Of a DNA stretch of 50,238 nt, positions 18,574 through 26,741 are shown piece after piece (within the stretch, counting starts at the first letter, position 1; every line of letters starts with the position of its first letter). The translations under genes and the position numbers were made by a program. The stretch spans positions 1 to 50,238 of the forward strand of contig NZ_JAAQPH010000030.1 in assembly GCF_011683915.1 (NCBI RefSeq). Reading direction: 5' to 3'. The notes beneath the pieces were generated by a model. It had not been told where the DNA came from. It saw only the letters and a list, made by a program, of their open reading frames with translations, and did no database searches. Origin of the DNA: Pelagibius litoralis. Lineage in GTDB: Bacteria; Pseudomonadota; Alphaproteobacteria; Kiloniellales; Kiloniellaceae.

Positions 18574-20667
18574 ATGATTAATAGAGGATCAAACGCGGCG
18601 GAAGCGCTGGACTTCTCGGCAGTCGACGCAAGCCCCGAGCACCCCGGACGCTGGCGCGTCCTGCTCTTGGGCGGAATCGTGCTGGCGGTTATCGCCCTGG
18701 CGGCCGTCTTCGTGCCCAAGCTGACGATCGACGCAAAGCGCAGTCAGCTCATGGAGCAGGTCTCCGAGCGCCTTCAGATCACGGCGGCGGGCCAGGCCGA
18801 AGTCATTTCGACCTGGCTGCAGGGAACCCGACGTCTCGCCGAACCGGTGGTCGAAAGCGAGCTGATCCGCCTTTTTGCGGCGGAGATGGACCTTGCCGGC
18901 GGCGATATGTCCCGCATGGTGGCCACGCCGAACGACGACAGCGGTCTCGGCGTCCCCCTGGTCGAGCAGTTGCCGTTCATCGAACGCGTCATCAGTGACT
19001 TCTCCACGAACGCCGATTTTCTCGCCGCCTATCTGGTGGGACGCAGTGGAGATGCTTTTGTTACTTCCAGCGGCTCGGCAAGCTTCACCGGCAACCAGCA
19101 CGCCCTTGCAATGCAAAGCTTCGAGCGGGGACAGTCGGTCTTCGGCCCTGCCCGCACCCTGCCCGCCGGGCTGGTGATGGACCTGGCGATGCCGGTCTTC
19201 GCCGCACAGGTGGAACCAAGCGATGCGAGGCCGGTCGCCGTCCTTGTCTTGGTGGCCCCCCTGGCAAGCGGGCTTTCAGAAATCCTGGCGGTCGATCCGC
19301 TGGCCAGCCCCGGTGCCCGCCGCGCGCTCATTCAGCTCGACAACAACGCCCTGTTCCAGATCGCACCCGGCTCTGCCGACGCGGTAAAGGGCGTATCGCT
19401 GGAGGGTTTCGACCTTGCCGAGGGAGAAGTACCTTTCGGGCGCCGCAGCTCGCTTTCCGGTCCCGGCCAGGTTTACTCGGCCGGCGCTATGGTCTCAGGC
19501 CCAACCTGGTGGGTCGTCGAAGAGCTTGATGTCGCGGCTGCCGAGGGCCCGCTGGCAACCTACTCCACCGCCGCCATCGTGGTCGCCAGTCTCGTCGTCA
19601 TTGCGGTCGCGATCGCTTTCGGCGCCTTCTGGTGGCGCCTTTCAAGCCTGCACAATGAAACGCTGGCGCGTCAGTACCAGAACCTGGCCAACCGCATTCA
19701 TGCGCAAAAGCAGCTGCTCGACAGCATCAACGGCACGATCCCGGAGCACATCGGCCTGAAAGCGGCGGACGGCACCTATCGCTACGTGAACCCGGCCTTT
19801 GCCGCCGCGGTCGGCCGCGATCCGGAAAACATCGTCGGCCTGGACGATGCCGCCATCTTCGGGCGGGGCACAGCCAAGCGCCTGGCCCTGACCGAGCGGC
19901 GCGTCGTCAAGAACCAGGAAGCCATTACCACCGACGAGGAGGTCTACTTCGATTCCTCTCTGCGCCACCTGCAGATCTCAAAGGTGCCCTTCGTCGATTC
20001 GGACGGTGCCTCCCAGGGCATTGTCTCGGTGACGCGCGACGTTACGGAACTGGTGGAACAGCAACGCAAAAAAGAGCGCGCCATTGAACAGATGGTCTCC
20101 GCGCTGGTGCGCGCCATCGAGCTGCGCGACCCCTATCTTGCCGGGCATTCCCGCCGGGTTGCCGAGTTTGCGGTATCCGTCGGCAAAGAACTCGACTGCG
20201 ATGCGGATGAGCTGACCACCCTGGAGCTGGCCGCGAACCTGTCGCAGATCGGCAAGCTGGCGATCCCCCAGGAACTGCTGACAAAGCCCGCTCGCCTGTC
20301 GGAAGACGAGATCCGTCAGATGGAAACCCATGTGGAGCATGCCGTTCAGCTGCTGGGGGGAATCGACTTCGAGCTTCCGGTGGTGGAGACGATTTCACAG
20401 ATGCACGAGCGCCTGGACGGCAAAGGCTATCCCAAGGGCCTTGGGGGCGACGCAATCACCCTGGCTGCCCGAATCCTGGGAACCTGCGATGTCTTTTGCG
20501 CCCGCGTCGAACCGCGCTCCTATCGCTCGGGCCTTGCGCCAGCCGCCGTCCTGGATATTCTGCAGGAGAACTCAAACCGCTACGACCCCAAGGTAATCGA
20601 GGCATTGAGACAGGTGGCAGCGACCATTCCCGGTGAAAGACTGATCGCCAGCATAGCAACTGGCTGA
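18574..20667 (+). CDS. Membrane sensor with PAS and degenerate HD-GYP domain
   Basis: A 697-residue protein: TM helix about 27-49, a periplasmic Cache-like domain (50-330), TM helix 333-353, PAS domain (382-495) and HD-GYP domain (505-685). HD-GYP domains normally hydrolyse c-di-GMP with a two- or three-iron centre. Here the hallmark HD pair is Ser557-Gln558 (LSQIGKLAIP), the first His of HHE is Met610, and the usual DVFDA reads DVFCA (Cys642). GYP itself (618-620), His525 and His589 remain. Catalysis is therefore unlikely, while ligand binding is possible. It is 34 nt downstream of the LapG-like gene, where LapD would be expected. A role as a c-di-GMP receptor gating the protease is inference. 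Confidence 0.88.
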   Translation: MINRGSNAAEALDFSAVDASPEHPGRWRVLLLGGIVLAVIALAAVFVPKLTIDAKRSQLMEQVSERLQITAAGQAEVISTWLQGTRRLAEPVVESELIRLFAAEMDLAGGDMSRMVATPNDDSGLGVPLVEQLPFIERVISDFSTNADFLAAYLVGRSGDAFVTSSGSASFTGNQHALAMQSFERGQSVFGPARTLPAGLVMDLAMPVFAAQVEPSDARPVAVLVLVAPLASGLSEILAVDPLASPGARRALIQLDNNALFQIAPGSADAVKGVSLEGFDLAEGEVPFGRRSSLSGPGQVYSAGAMVSGPTWWVVEELDVAAAEGPLATYSTAAIVVASLVVIAVAIAFGAFWWRLSSLHNETLARQYQNLANRIHAQKQLLDSINGTIPEHIGLKAADGTYRYVNPAFAAAVGRDPENIVGLDDAAIFGRGTAKRLALTERRVVKNQEAITTDEEVYFDSSLRHLQISKVPFVDSDGASQGIVSVTRDVTELVEQQRKKERAIEQMVSALVRAIELRDPYLAGHSRRVAEFAVSVGKELDCDADELTTLELAANLSQIGKLAIPQELLTKPARLSEDEIRQMETHVEHAVQLLGGIDFELPVVETISQMHERLDGKGYPKGLGGDAITLAARILGTCDVFCARVEPRSYRSGLAPAAVLDILQENSNRYDPKVIEALRQVAATIPGERLIASIATG

Positions 20668-20679
20668 TAGGCAATACTG

Positions 20680-21708
20680 ATGATCCCTACGGGTATGCGC
20701 TCCATCATCGGGGCCTTGGGCCTTCTGATGCTGCTTGTCGGCACTTCGGGGAGCGTGAGGGCGGCCGACAATTCCGAGCGCGTCGAGATCAACGCGATGG
20801 AGTATCCCTGGAGCGCCATTGGCCGGGTCAACGCCGGCGGGCGCGGTCACTGCACCGGCTTTCTGATCAGCGAGAGACACGTTCTGACCGCCGCGCACTG
20901 CCTCTTCGATCCGCGGGCCGGCCGTTGGCGCGGTGCGATAGAGATCCACTTTGTCGCCGGCTATCAGCGTGATCGCTTCATCCTTCATTCCAAAGTCGCC
21001 AGCTACAAACGGGCCGAGGCCTTTTCCTATGCCGACGGTGCGACAACGCAGTCGGCCGTGCGCGACTGGGCCATTCTCACGCTTGAGAGGCCCCTTGGGT
21101 TGAAAGCCGGATGGTTGGGGATCAAGAAGCTGGACAGCCTGATGATGTCGCGCATCAAGGTCGGAGAGGCCTTGCTGATGCAGGCCGGCTATCGGCGCGA
21201 CCGCGCTCACGTCATGACCGCCGACTGGGGTTGCGAGATACAGGGCATCGGCCAGAGCGGCAGACTGATCACCCACAATTGCAGTGTCATCAAAGGCGAT
21301 TCGGGCTCCCCCCTCCTGCTCTTCGCGGATGGTTCCTTCTATGCCGTTGGCCTGCATGTCATCGATCTGAAAAGATCCGAGGGCGAGGCCGTCGCCGGGG
21401 TACTGTCCCTCAGCCTGTTTCATCCGGACGGCGGTCGGCGCGATGCCACTTCCGCCTTGTCGAAAACCTCGGCGCGGTGGCGGATCGGGCAGGCGCCCAA
21501 GGCCAACAGCGAAGCGGCAATGATTCCTTTGCGCACGATCGACAGCCTCCTTTTCCGCCTTGGCTATCTGCGAGCAAAGAATCTCCGCGCCAACGAGGAG
21601 GCCCGGGCACTGGCCGTCAGCCGCTTCCAGACCGACAAAGGACTGCCAAAGAATGGCCGGGCATCGGTTGCCACCCTCGGGCGGCTCTTGCTGGCGACAA
21701 CGCGGTAG
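20680..21708 (+). CDS. Trypsin-like serine protease with C-terminal peptidoglycan-binding-like domain
   Basis: A 342-residue exported S1-family protease. It has a Sec-type signal (about 1-29, ending VRAAD) and a chymotrypsin fold with His73 (LTAAHC), Asp129 (VRDWAIL) and Ser208 (KGDSGSP), so the catalytic triad is complete. Cys58/Cys74 are placed as the usual disulfide. Residues about 285-340 (IDSLLFRLGYL then FQTDKGLPKNGRAS) look like a PG_binding_1 repeat that would hold it near the cell wall. It starts 12 nt after the HD-GYP stop, so the two are probably co-transcribed. The target is unknown; processing or turnover of surface proteins exported nearby is a possibility. Confidence 0.88.
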   Translation: MIPTGMRSIIGALGLLMLLVGTSGSVRAADNSERVEINAMEYPWSAIGRVNAGGRGHCTGFLISERHVLTAAHCLFDPRAGRWRGAIEIHFVAGYQRDRFILHSKVASYKRAEAFSYADGATTQSAVRDWAILTLERPLGLKAGWLGIKKLDSLMMSRIKVGEALLMQAGYRRDRAHVMTADWGCEIQGIGQSGRLITHNCSVIKGDSGSPLLLFADGSFYAVGLHVIDLKRSEGEAVAGVLSLSLFHPDGGRRDATSALSKTSARWRIGQAPKANSEAAMIPLRTIDSLLFRLGYLRAKNLRANEEARALAVSRFQTDKGLPKNGRASVATLGRLLLATTR

Positions 21709-21854
21709 GAAACGAAACGGGGGCAGGCAGGTCAGTGCCCCTGGATTGACGGCGGCAAGCCTGTTATCCAGGGGGCCCCGCGGTCGCGGTTCCTGGCGGC
21801 CACGGGATCTTTCTCAGTTTACGATTTGAGCAAGGCATAGAAGGACGATCATTC

Positions 21855-22127
21855 ATGACCGATATATTTGCTGATGGGACGGGCTCCGTCGTGGTGTCCA
21901 ACGGCGTGGTGCGCATTGAATTGGTTCAGCTACGGCGCAAGGACGACAAGGCCGAGCTTGAGTCCCAGACCACCGGAAGCCTTCTCATGCCGGTGGCATC
22001 GCTCAAGCACCTGACCCTTCAGCTCGCCAAGGCGTTGGAGCAGATCCAGGCCCGCGCCGCGGAGAAGGACCGGCTGGAAGGCTCTGCCAAAGGCGACGAC
22101 CTCGATGAGGCGCTTTCCAACCTTTAG
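21855..22127 (+). CDS. Small conserved-looking protein of unknown function
   Basis: Ninety residues: a beta-rich first half (GSVVVSNGVVRIELVQLR), a LLMPVASLKHLTLQLAKALE segment that should be a helix, and a charged C-terminus. The sheet-then-helix layout resembles small DUF3467-like proteins, but I cannot assign it. The ATG at 21855 is preceded by a purine-rich GAAGGACGA ribosome site. It is 146 nt downstream of the S1 protease and may be part of the same group or stand alone. No signal peptide or membrane segment is seen, so it is probably cytoplasmic. Confidence 0.6.
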   Translation: MTDIFADGTGSVVVSNGVVRIELVQLRRKDDKAELESQTTGSLLMPVASLKHLTLQLAKALEQIQARAAEKDRLEGSAKGDDLDEALSNL

Positions 22128-22324
22128 GCACTGAGGGCTTCAGCCAAAGGCTCGCCCTCCCCCTCCCTCATCCGGCAGCGATAATCCAGACAGACCTGCC
22201 AAGCCATCGCCTGATCGCCGGAAGCTTTACGCAAAATTGAGCTTATTGGCCGAATCTGATGGAACTTGTATAGGTTTTCACTGCCGTATCCCTACAGAAT
22301 CGGGCAACGGGAAGGCCCAAAGCT

Positions 22325-23746
22325 ATGAAATATCTCTTCGTCCACCAGAATATGCCCGGGCAGTACAAGCACATCTGCCAGAGGCTCGCTGCGGATAAGG
22401 ACAACACGGTCGTCTTTATCACCAAACGTGAGGGGATCGAGCTCCCCAATATTCACAAGGTGATCTACAAGCCCAACCGGGAACCGGCGGAATCGACGCA
22501 TCGCTACATTCGCGAGGCCGAGCGCGGCATCCTCCACGGCCAGGAAGTGGCCCGCAAGGCGCTGGAGCTGAAGAGCAAGGGCTTTGTTCCCGACATTATC
22601 ATCGGTCATCCCGGTTGGGGCGAAACGCTCTACCTCAAGGATGTCTTTCCAGATACGCCGCTGCTGAACTTCTTCGAGTTCTACTACCACGCAGTCGGCG
22701 CCGATGTCGGCTTCGATCCGGACGTTCCGACTACCCTGGACACCCACTGCCGGATCCGCACGAAGAACATCGTCCAGTTCATGGGCCTGGAAGCCGCCGA
22801 TGCCGGCATGGCGCCCACGCTCTGGCAGTATGGACAGTATCCCGAAGAGTATCGCCACAAGATCTCGGTGATTCACGACGGTATCGACACCGCAGTATGC
22901 AAGGCCAATCCCGACGCCAGCTTAGAGATCAAGAACACCGACGGTGCCGTCACGACGCTGCGCCAGGGTGAGGAAGTCATCACCTTCGTCGTCCGCAACC
23001 TGGAACCCTATCGCGGATTCCCGCAGTTCATGCGCGCCGCCGAGCAAATCCTGAAACGCCGGCCCCAAGCAAAGATCATCATCGTCGGCGGCGACGAGGT
23101 GAGCTACGGCCGGGCTTTGCCGAACGGCGAAACCTATCGCAACAAACTGTTGCAGGAAGTCGACCTGGATCTGAGCCGTGTCTTCTTCCTCGGCCGGGTC
23201 CCCTATTCGACCTATCTGCAGGTCATTCAGGTTTCGGCCGTTCACGTATACCTCACCTTCCCCTTTGTCCTTTCCTGGTCGATGCTGGAGTCCATGTCGT
23301 CGGAGTGCCTGGTTCTGGCTTCCGCCACGCCCCCGGTGACCGAGGTCATCAAGGACGGCGTCAACGGCCTGCTGTTCGACTTCTACGACCACGAGGCGAT
23401 CGCCAACCGGGTCGACGAAGTGCTGGGCCACAAGGACCGCATGGCGGCCATCCGCAAGAAGGCGCGGGCGACCGTTCTGCAAAACTACGATCTTGAGAAG
23501 TGCCTGAAAGAGCAGTTGAAGCTGATCGAAAACCTGGTTGCCGGCAAGCGCCCGGTTGCCGGCAGCAAGCCCGGCAAGCCGAGCTACCGGGCGGCGGCCA
23601 GGCCCTCAGGCTCCACTGCCGCAAGCGCAAAGACCAAGGTAGCCGCGAAAAGCAAGGCCAAGCCCAAAGCGAAGCCGAAGTCGCGTAATTCCCGGGCCAC
23701 ACCCCGCAAGAGCAAGACTTCGACAGGCAAGCCCGCGCGCGGTTAG
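22325..23746 (+). CDS. GT4-type glycosyltransferase with lysine-rich tail
   Basis: A 473-residue GT-B glycosyltransferase. The N-terminal Rossmann half starts MKYLFVHQNMPGQYKHI and contains PDIIIGHPGWGE. The C-terminal half carries the donor-binding layout of family 4 (VRNLEPYRGFPQFMRAA, then LGRVPYSTYLQVIQ, then SWSMLESMSSECLVLAS with the acidic catalytic-type Glu). The last roughly 60 residues are a Lys/Ala/Pro/Arg-rich low-complexity tail not needed for the fold. The acceptor and sugar are unknown. Because it sits between the secretion genes and two other glycosyltransferases, it may act on surface polymers or secreted proteins, but that is only context. Confidence 0.82.
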   Translation: MKYLFVHQNMPGQYKHICQRLAADKDNTVVFITKREGIELPNIHKVIYKPNREPAESTHRYIREAERGILHGQEVARKALELKSKGFVPDIIIGHPGWGETLYLKDVFPDTPLLNFFEFYYHAVGADVGFDPDVPTTLDTHCRIRTKNIVQFMGLEAADAGMAPTLWQYGQYPEEYRHKISVIHDGIDTAVCKANPDASLEIKNTDGAVTTLRQGEEVITFVVRNLEPYRGFPQFMRAAEQILKRRPQAKIIIVGGDEVSYGRALPNGETYRNKLLQEVDLDLSRVFFLGRVPYSTYLQVIQVSAVHVYLTFPFVLSWSMLESMSSECLVLASATPPVTEVIKDGVNGLLFDFYDHEAIANRVDEVLGHKDRMAAIRKKARATVLQNYDLEKCLKEQLKLIENLVAGKRPVAGSKPGKPSYRAAARPSGSTAASAKTKVAAKSKAKPKAKPKSRNSRATPRKSKTSTGKPARG

Positions 23747-23758
23747 GGCAGAGTGGTT

Positions 23759-24103
23759 TCAGGCGCGCTTGGCGACCTCTTCCAGATAGCGCGCCTGCCA
23801 TCCGGCCTTTTGCGGATCGCTCTGCCGCAGGATCGGCGGCACCGTGTCAATCACCCGGTCTTCAGACGGATCGAGGCCGAGAAAACTCGAGGTCCGGCGA
23901 ACGGTTTCCGCCGGATCGGCACAGAGGACTTCGTAGCTGATGCGGAGCGGCTTGATTGCGGCTTCGTCTTCGACACGGTGGAGGAAGCGGCAAAGATCGT
24001 CTCCCTGCCCTTTCCGCAGGAGTTGAGGGAGCGGGGCTTCGAGCTGGCGGAACGCTCCGGTGTGAAGCGCCATATCCACCAGCTTGAGGATCTCTGGAAA
24101 CAA
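23759..24103 (-). pseudogene. C-terminal remnant of a sulfotransferase-like gene
   Basis: An open frame of about 115 codons encodes what looks like only the C-terminal part of a Stf0-type sulfotransferase: RISYEVLCADPAETVRR followed by SFLGL, the usual 'YEDL-x-x-D-P' and helix. The PAPS-binding N-terminal part is missing; upstream the frame runs only to a stop near 24152. The only starts are TTG at 24101-24103 and a later ATG at 24073. It lies between glycosyltransferase genes on the opposite strand, 12 nt from the end of the GT4 gene. It is most likely a decaying fragment. A small intact gene cannot be fully excluded. Confidence 0.55.
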
Positions 24104-24246
24104 GCCGCCTGAACGGCGAGCCGCTACCTCGCTGAAATCATTGCGGCTTCGTTAACCAAAGCTTATTTTTGCCGCGCTACTTCAACAGGCTGGCCGGAGT
24201 CGGTCGGCGTCGTTTCAGTTCCCGTCAACCGGATACGAGTGAGACC

Positions 24247-25425
24247 GTGGCAAGAGTCCTGATAGGCTATGAACGTGGCGACAATCTGGGGCACTACCGG
24301 CGTCTGGTGCCGGTTGCCGAGGCTCTGGCCGCCCAGGGGCACCAGGTGACCTTCTTCCTGCGCAACCCTCATGATTGCCGGGCGCAGATCACGAAGAACC
24401 CCCTCCCCTTCATACCGACCCCGGATCTGGTAGCGCCGAACCCGGCGGAGCGCGAGCCCAAGCGCATGGGTGCCTATAGTGATATCATGACCTATTGCGG
24501 GTTCGGCAAGCTGGACACCCTCTTTACCGCCACCCTTTCCTGGCGAACCCTGTTCGATCACCTGCGCCCCGACCTGATCATCTGCGATCACAGTCCGGTC
24601 ACCTGCTTTGCCGCTTACGGCCGCATCCCGGTCGTCCAGGTCGGCTCCGGCTTCACCATTCCACCGGCACAGGGCGACACTTTTCCGCCTTTCCGGGAAA
24701 AGAAAAAGGCGACGGTGGACACCGATCATCTGGTGTCTGTGATGAACGAGGTGCAGGCGCGCCTCGGCGGCCCCAAAGTGCCCTGCGTGACCGCACCGCT
24801 GCGCACGGCGGGGCGGCTGGTCTGCACTCTCGTCGGCATGGACCCTTATAAAGACCTCCGCCAGGACCCGGTTATAGGCCCGACCGAGGGGCTGCAGGCC
24901 CCGATGCCGATGCCCAAGAAGCCCGCGCTTTTCGTCTACCTCGGTATCGAGCACCGGATCACACCAAAGTTCCTGGAGGTCCTCAAAGCCTCCAAGCTGC
25001 CGGCGGAGGCCTACATCCGCGGCATGACCGAGGAGACCGCCAAGAAGTACCTGCGGCCCGGGCTGACGTTCTACAAGACCCCGCAGCCCATCGATCAGGT
25101 CCTCAAACGCGCGACGATGACGGTACACCATGGCGGCAGCGGAATGTCCTTGGCCTCCTGCAGTGCCGGGCGCATCCAACTCGCCCTGCCGATCCATGAG
25201 GAGACTCTGCTCAACAGCCAGGCGCTGGGACGCATCGGTGTCGGCCGTATGGCCAGCGCCAAGGAACTGGAGACCGACGGGGCGGCCCTGCTGGAAGAAA
25301 CCATCAACGACCCGAAGAAGACCGAGCGCGCCGGCATCATCGCCAAGGAAATCGAAGCGGCAGGCCCCTTTCGACCCATGGAGCACATCGTCGAAGCCTG
25401 CCAGAAGATGTTGAGCAAGAGCTAG
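24247..25425 (+). CDS. UGT-like glycosyltransferase, tandem copy 1
   Basis: A 392-residue GT-B protein of the UDP-glucuronosyltransferase/MurG-like type. It starts with VLIGYERGDNLGHYRRLVPV and has a donor-binding segment VHHGGSGMSLASCSAG near residue 300 that includes the HHGG of these enzymes. GTG at 24247 is chosen because the downstream paralogue begins at the same point (MAKILVGYELG) and GAGTGAG precedes it; the longer frame back to 24169 adds unlike sequence. It is clearly paralogous along its length to the gene at 25460, so the pair arose by tandem duplication. Acceptor unknown. Confidence 0.82.
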   Translation: MARVLIGYERGDNLGHYRRLVPVAEALAAQGHQVTFFLRNPHDCRAQITKNPLPFIPTPDLVAPNPAEREPKRMGAYSDIMTYCGFGKLDTLFTATLSWRTLFDHLRPDLIICDHSPVTCFAAYGRIPVVQVGSGFTIPPAQGDTFPPFREKKKATVDTDHLVSVMNEVQARLGGPKVPCVTAPLRTAGRLVCTLVGMDPYKDLRQDPVIGPTEGLQAPMPMPKKPALFVYLGIEHRITPKFLEVLKASKLPAEAYIRGMTEETAKKYLRPGLTFYKTPQPIDQVLKRATMTVHHGGSGMSLASCSAGRIQLALPIHEETLLNSQALGRIGVGRMASAKELETDGAALLEETINDPKKTERAGIIAKEIEAAGPFRPMEHIVEACQKMLSKS

Positions 25426-25459
25426 GCCGTCAGCGAAGAGAACAGAGGACCGACGACAG

Positions 25460-26632
25460 ATGGCAAAAATTCTTGTCGGCTATGAACTTGGTGCCGGGCA
25501 CGGCCATGTTCACCGCCTGATGCCGGTGGTGCATGCCCTGGAAGCCGAGGGCCACGAGGTCATCTTCTTCCTGCGCAACATCAAGGAAAACGCCGTCCTG
25601 CTGGCCAGGGAAAGGCGCCCCATCCTGCCGGTGCCCGATCTGGTGCAACGCATTCCCGGCGTAGCGAACCCGGCTCCCATGGGCACTTATCTCGATATCA
25701 TGTGCCACTCCGGCTTCTATCGCCGCCAGACCCTGCACGCCGGCATGCTGGCCTGGTGCGGATTGATCGACCAGGTGGACCCCGATCTGGTGATCTGCGA
25801 TCACAGCCCGGTCTGCCTGCTCGCCTGTTTCCAGCAACGCCCGGCCGTCCAGGTCGCCGACGGCTTTACCCTGCCGCCGGCCGAGGGCGACGTCTTTCCG
25901 TTTTTTCGCAAGGGCCGGAAACACCTGGTGGACCCGGCCCATGTGCTCCGGGTGATGCAGTATGTCCAGCAACAGAACGGACGGCCCGTGCCGCAAAGCG
26001 TCACCGAGCCCTTCCGCACCGCCGGCCGCCTGATCTGCACCCTGCCGGAACTGGACCCCTATACAACCTTACGCCAGGACCCGGTGATCGGCCCGGTCGA
26101 GGGCCTGCAGCAACCTCAAGCGCTGCCGGGAAAGCCCCATTTCTTCGCCTACGTCAGCCTGGAGCACAAGAAGACGAAGGCCTTTCTGCGAGGCCTGCGC
26201 GCCAGTTCCATGTCCGGCGAGGTTTTCGCCCGCGGCATGACCGACGAGGTGGCCAAGGCCCTCACCCGCCCTGGATTGACGGTACATCGCGAACCCCAAC
26301 CGATGACCGACATCATCGCCCGCGCCACCATGATCATCCACCATGGCGGCAACGGCACCTGCTGTGCGGCGCTGAGCGGCGGGCGGGTGCAACTGACCCT
26401 GCCGACCCATATGGAAGCCCGCCTCAGCAGCGATGCCCTGAGCAACCTGGGCGTCGGACGCCTGCTCAACAACAAGGACCTCGACGCCGCCCTGCCGGCC
26501 ATCCTGGAGGAAGTCGCCGAAAACAGCGCCATGGCCGAGCGCGCCACCGCGCTGGCCGGTAAAATCAAGGCCCGCGGCCCTCATCGCCCGGTAAAGCAAA
26601 TCGTTGAGACCTGCCTGAAAATCCTTTCTTAG
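25460..26632 (+). CDS. UGT-like glycosyltransferase, tandem copy 2
   Basis: A 390-residue paralogue of the preceding gene, 34 nt downstream, probably in one transcript. Shared blocks include LVICDHSPV, RTAGRLICTL, LRQDPVIGP and the donor-site IHHGGNGTCCAAL. In place of the GSGMS of copy 1 it has GNGTC, and the acceptor-facing N-terminal half has drifted more than the C-terminal half, so different acceptors are plausible. It faces the RTX gene at 26742 tail to tail, with a bidirectional hairpin between them. Confidence 0.82.
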   Translation: MAKILVGYELGAGHGHVHRLMPVVHALEAEGHEVIFFLRNIKENAVLLARERRPILPVPDLVQRIPGVANPAPMGTYLDIMCHSGFYRRQTLHAGMLAWCGLIDQVDPDLVICDHSPVCLLACFQQRPAVQVADGFTLPPAEGDVFPFFRKGRKHLVDPAHVLRVMQYVQQQNGRPVPQSVTEPFRTAGRLICTLPELDPYTTLRQDPVIGPVEGLQQPQALPGKPHFFAYVSLEHKKTKAFLRGLRASSMSGEVFARGMTDEVAKALTRPGLTVHREPQPMTDIIARATMIIHHGGNGTCCAALSGGRVQLTLPTHMEARLSSDALSNLGVGRLLNNKDLDAALPAILEEVAENSAMAERATALAGKIKARGPHRPVKQIVETCLKILS

Positions 26633-26663
26633 TCCAAAGCCGCATGACCCGAAAGGTCGAAAG

Positions 26664-26692
26664 AAAAAGGCCCGGCGGTTGCCCGCCGGACC
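26664..26692 (-). terminator. Terminator between copy 2 glycosyltransferase and the RTX gene
   Basis: The stem GGCCCGGCGG (26669-26678)/CCGCCGGACC (26683-26692) has a 4-nt loop. On the minus strand it is followed by TTTTTCTTT, so it ends the 1899-residue RTX gene about 50 nt after its stop. On the plus strand GTTTTC follows, so it may serve both convergent genes. Its stem is almost the same as that of the terminator at 37793-37826. Confidence 0.85.
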
Positions 26693-26741
26693 TGTTTTCA
26701 AACCTGATACTGTCGTCACTTCAACTTTGCATTGCCGCGAC

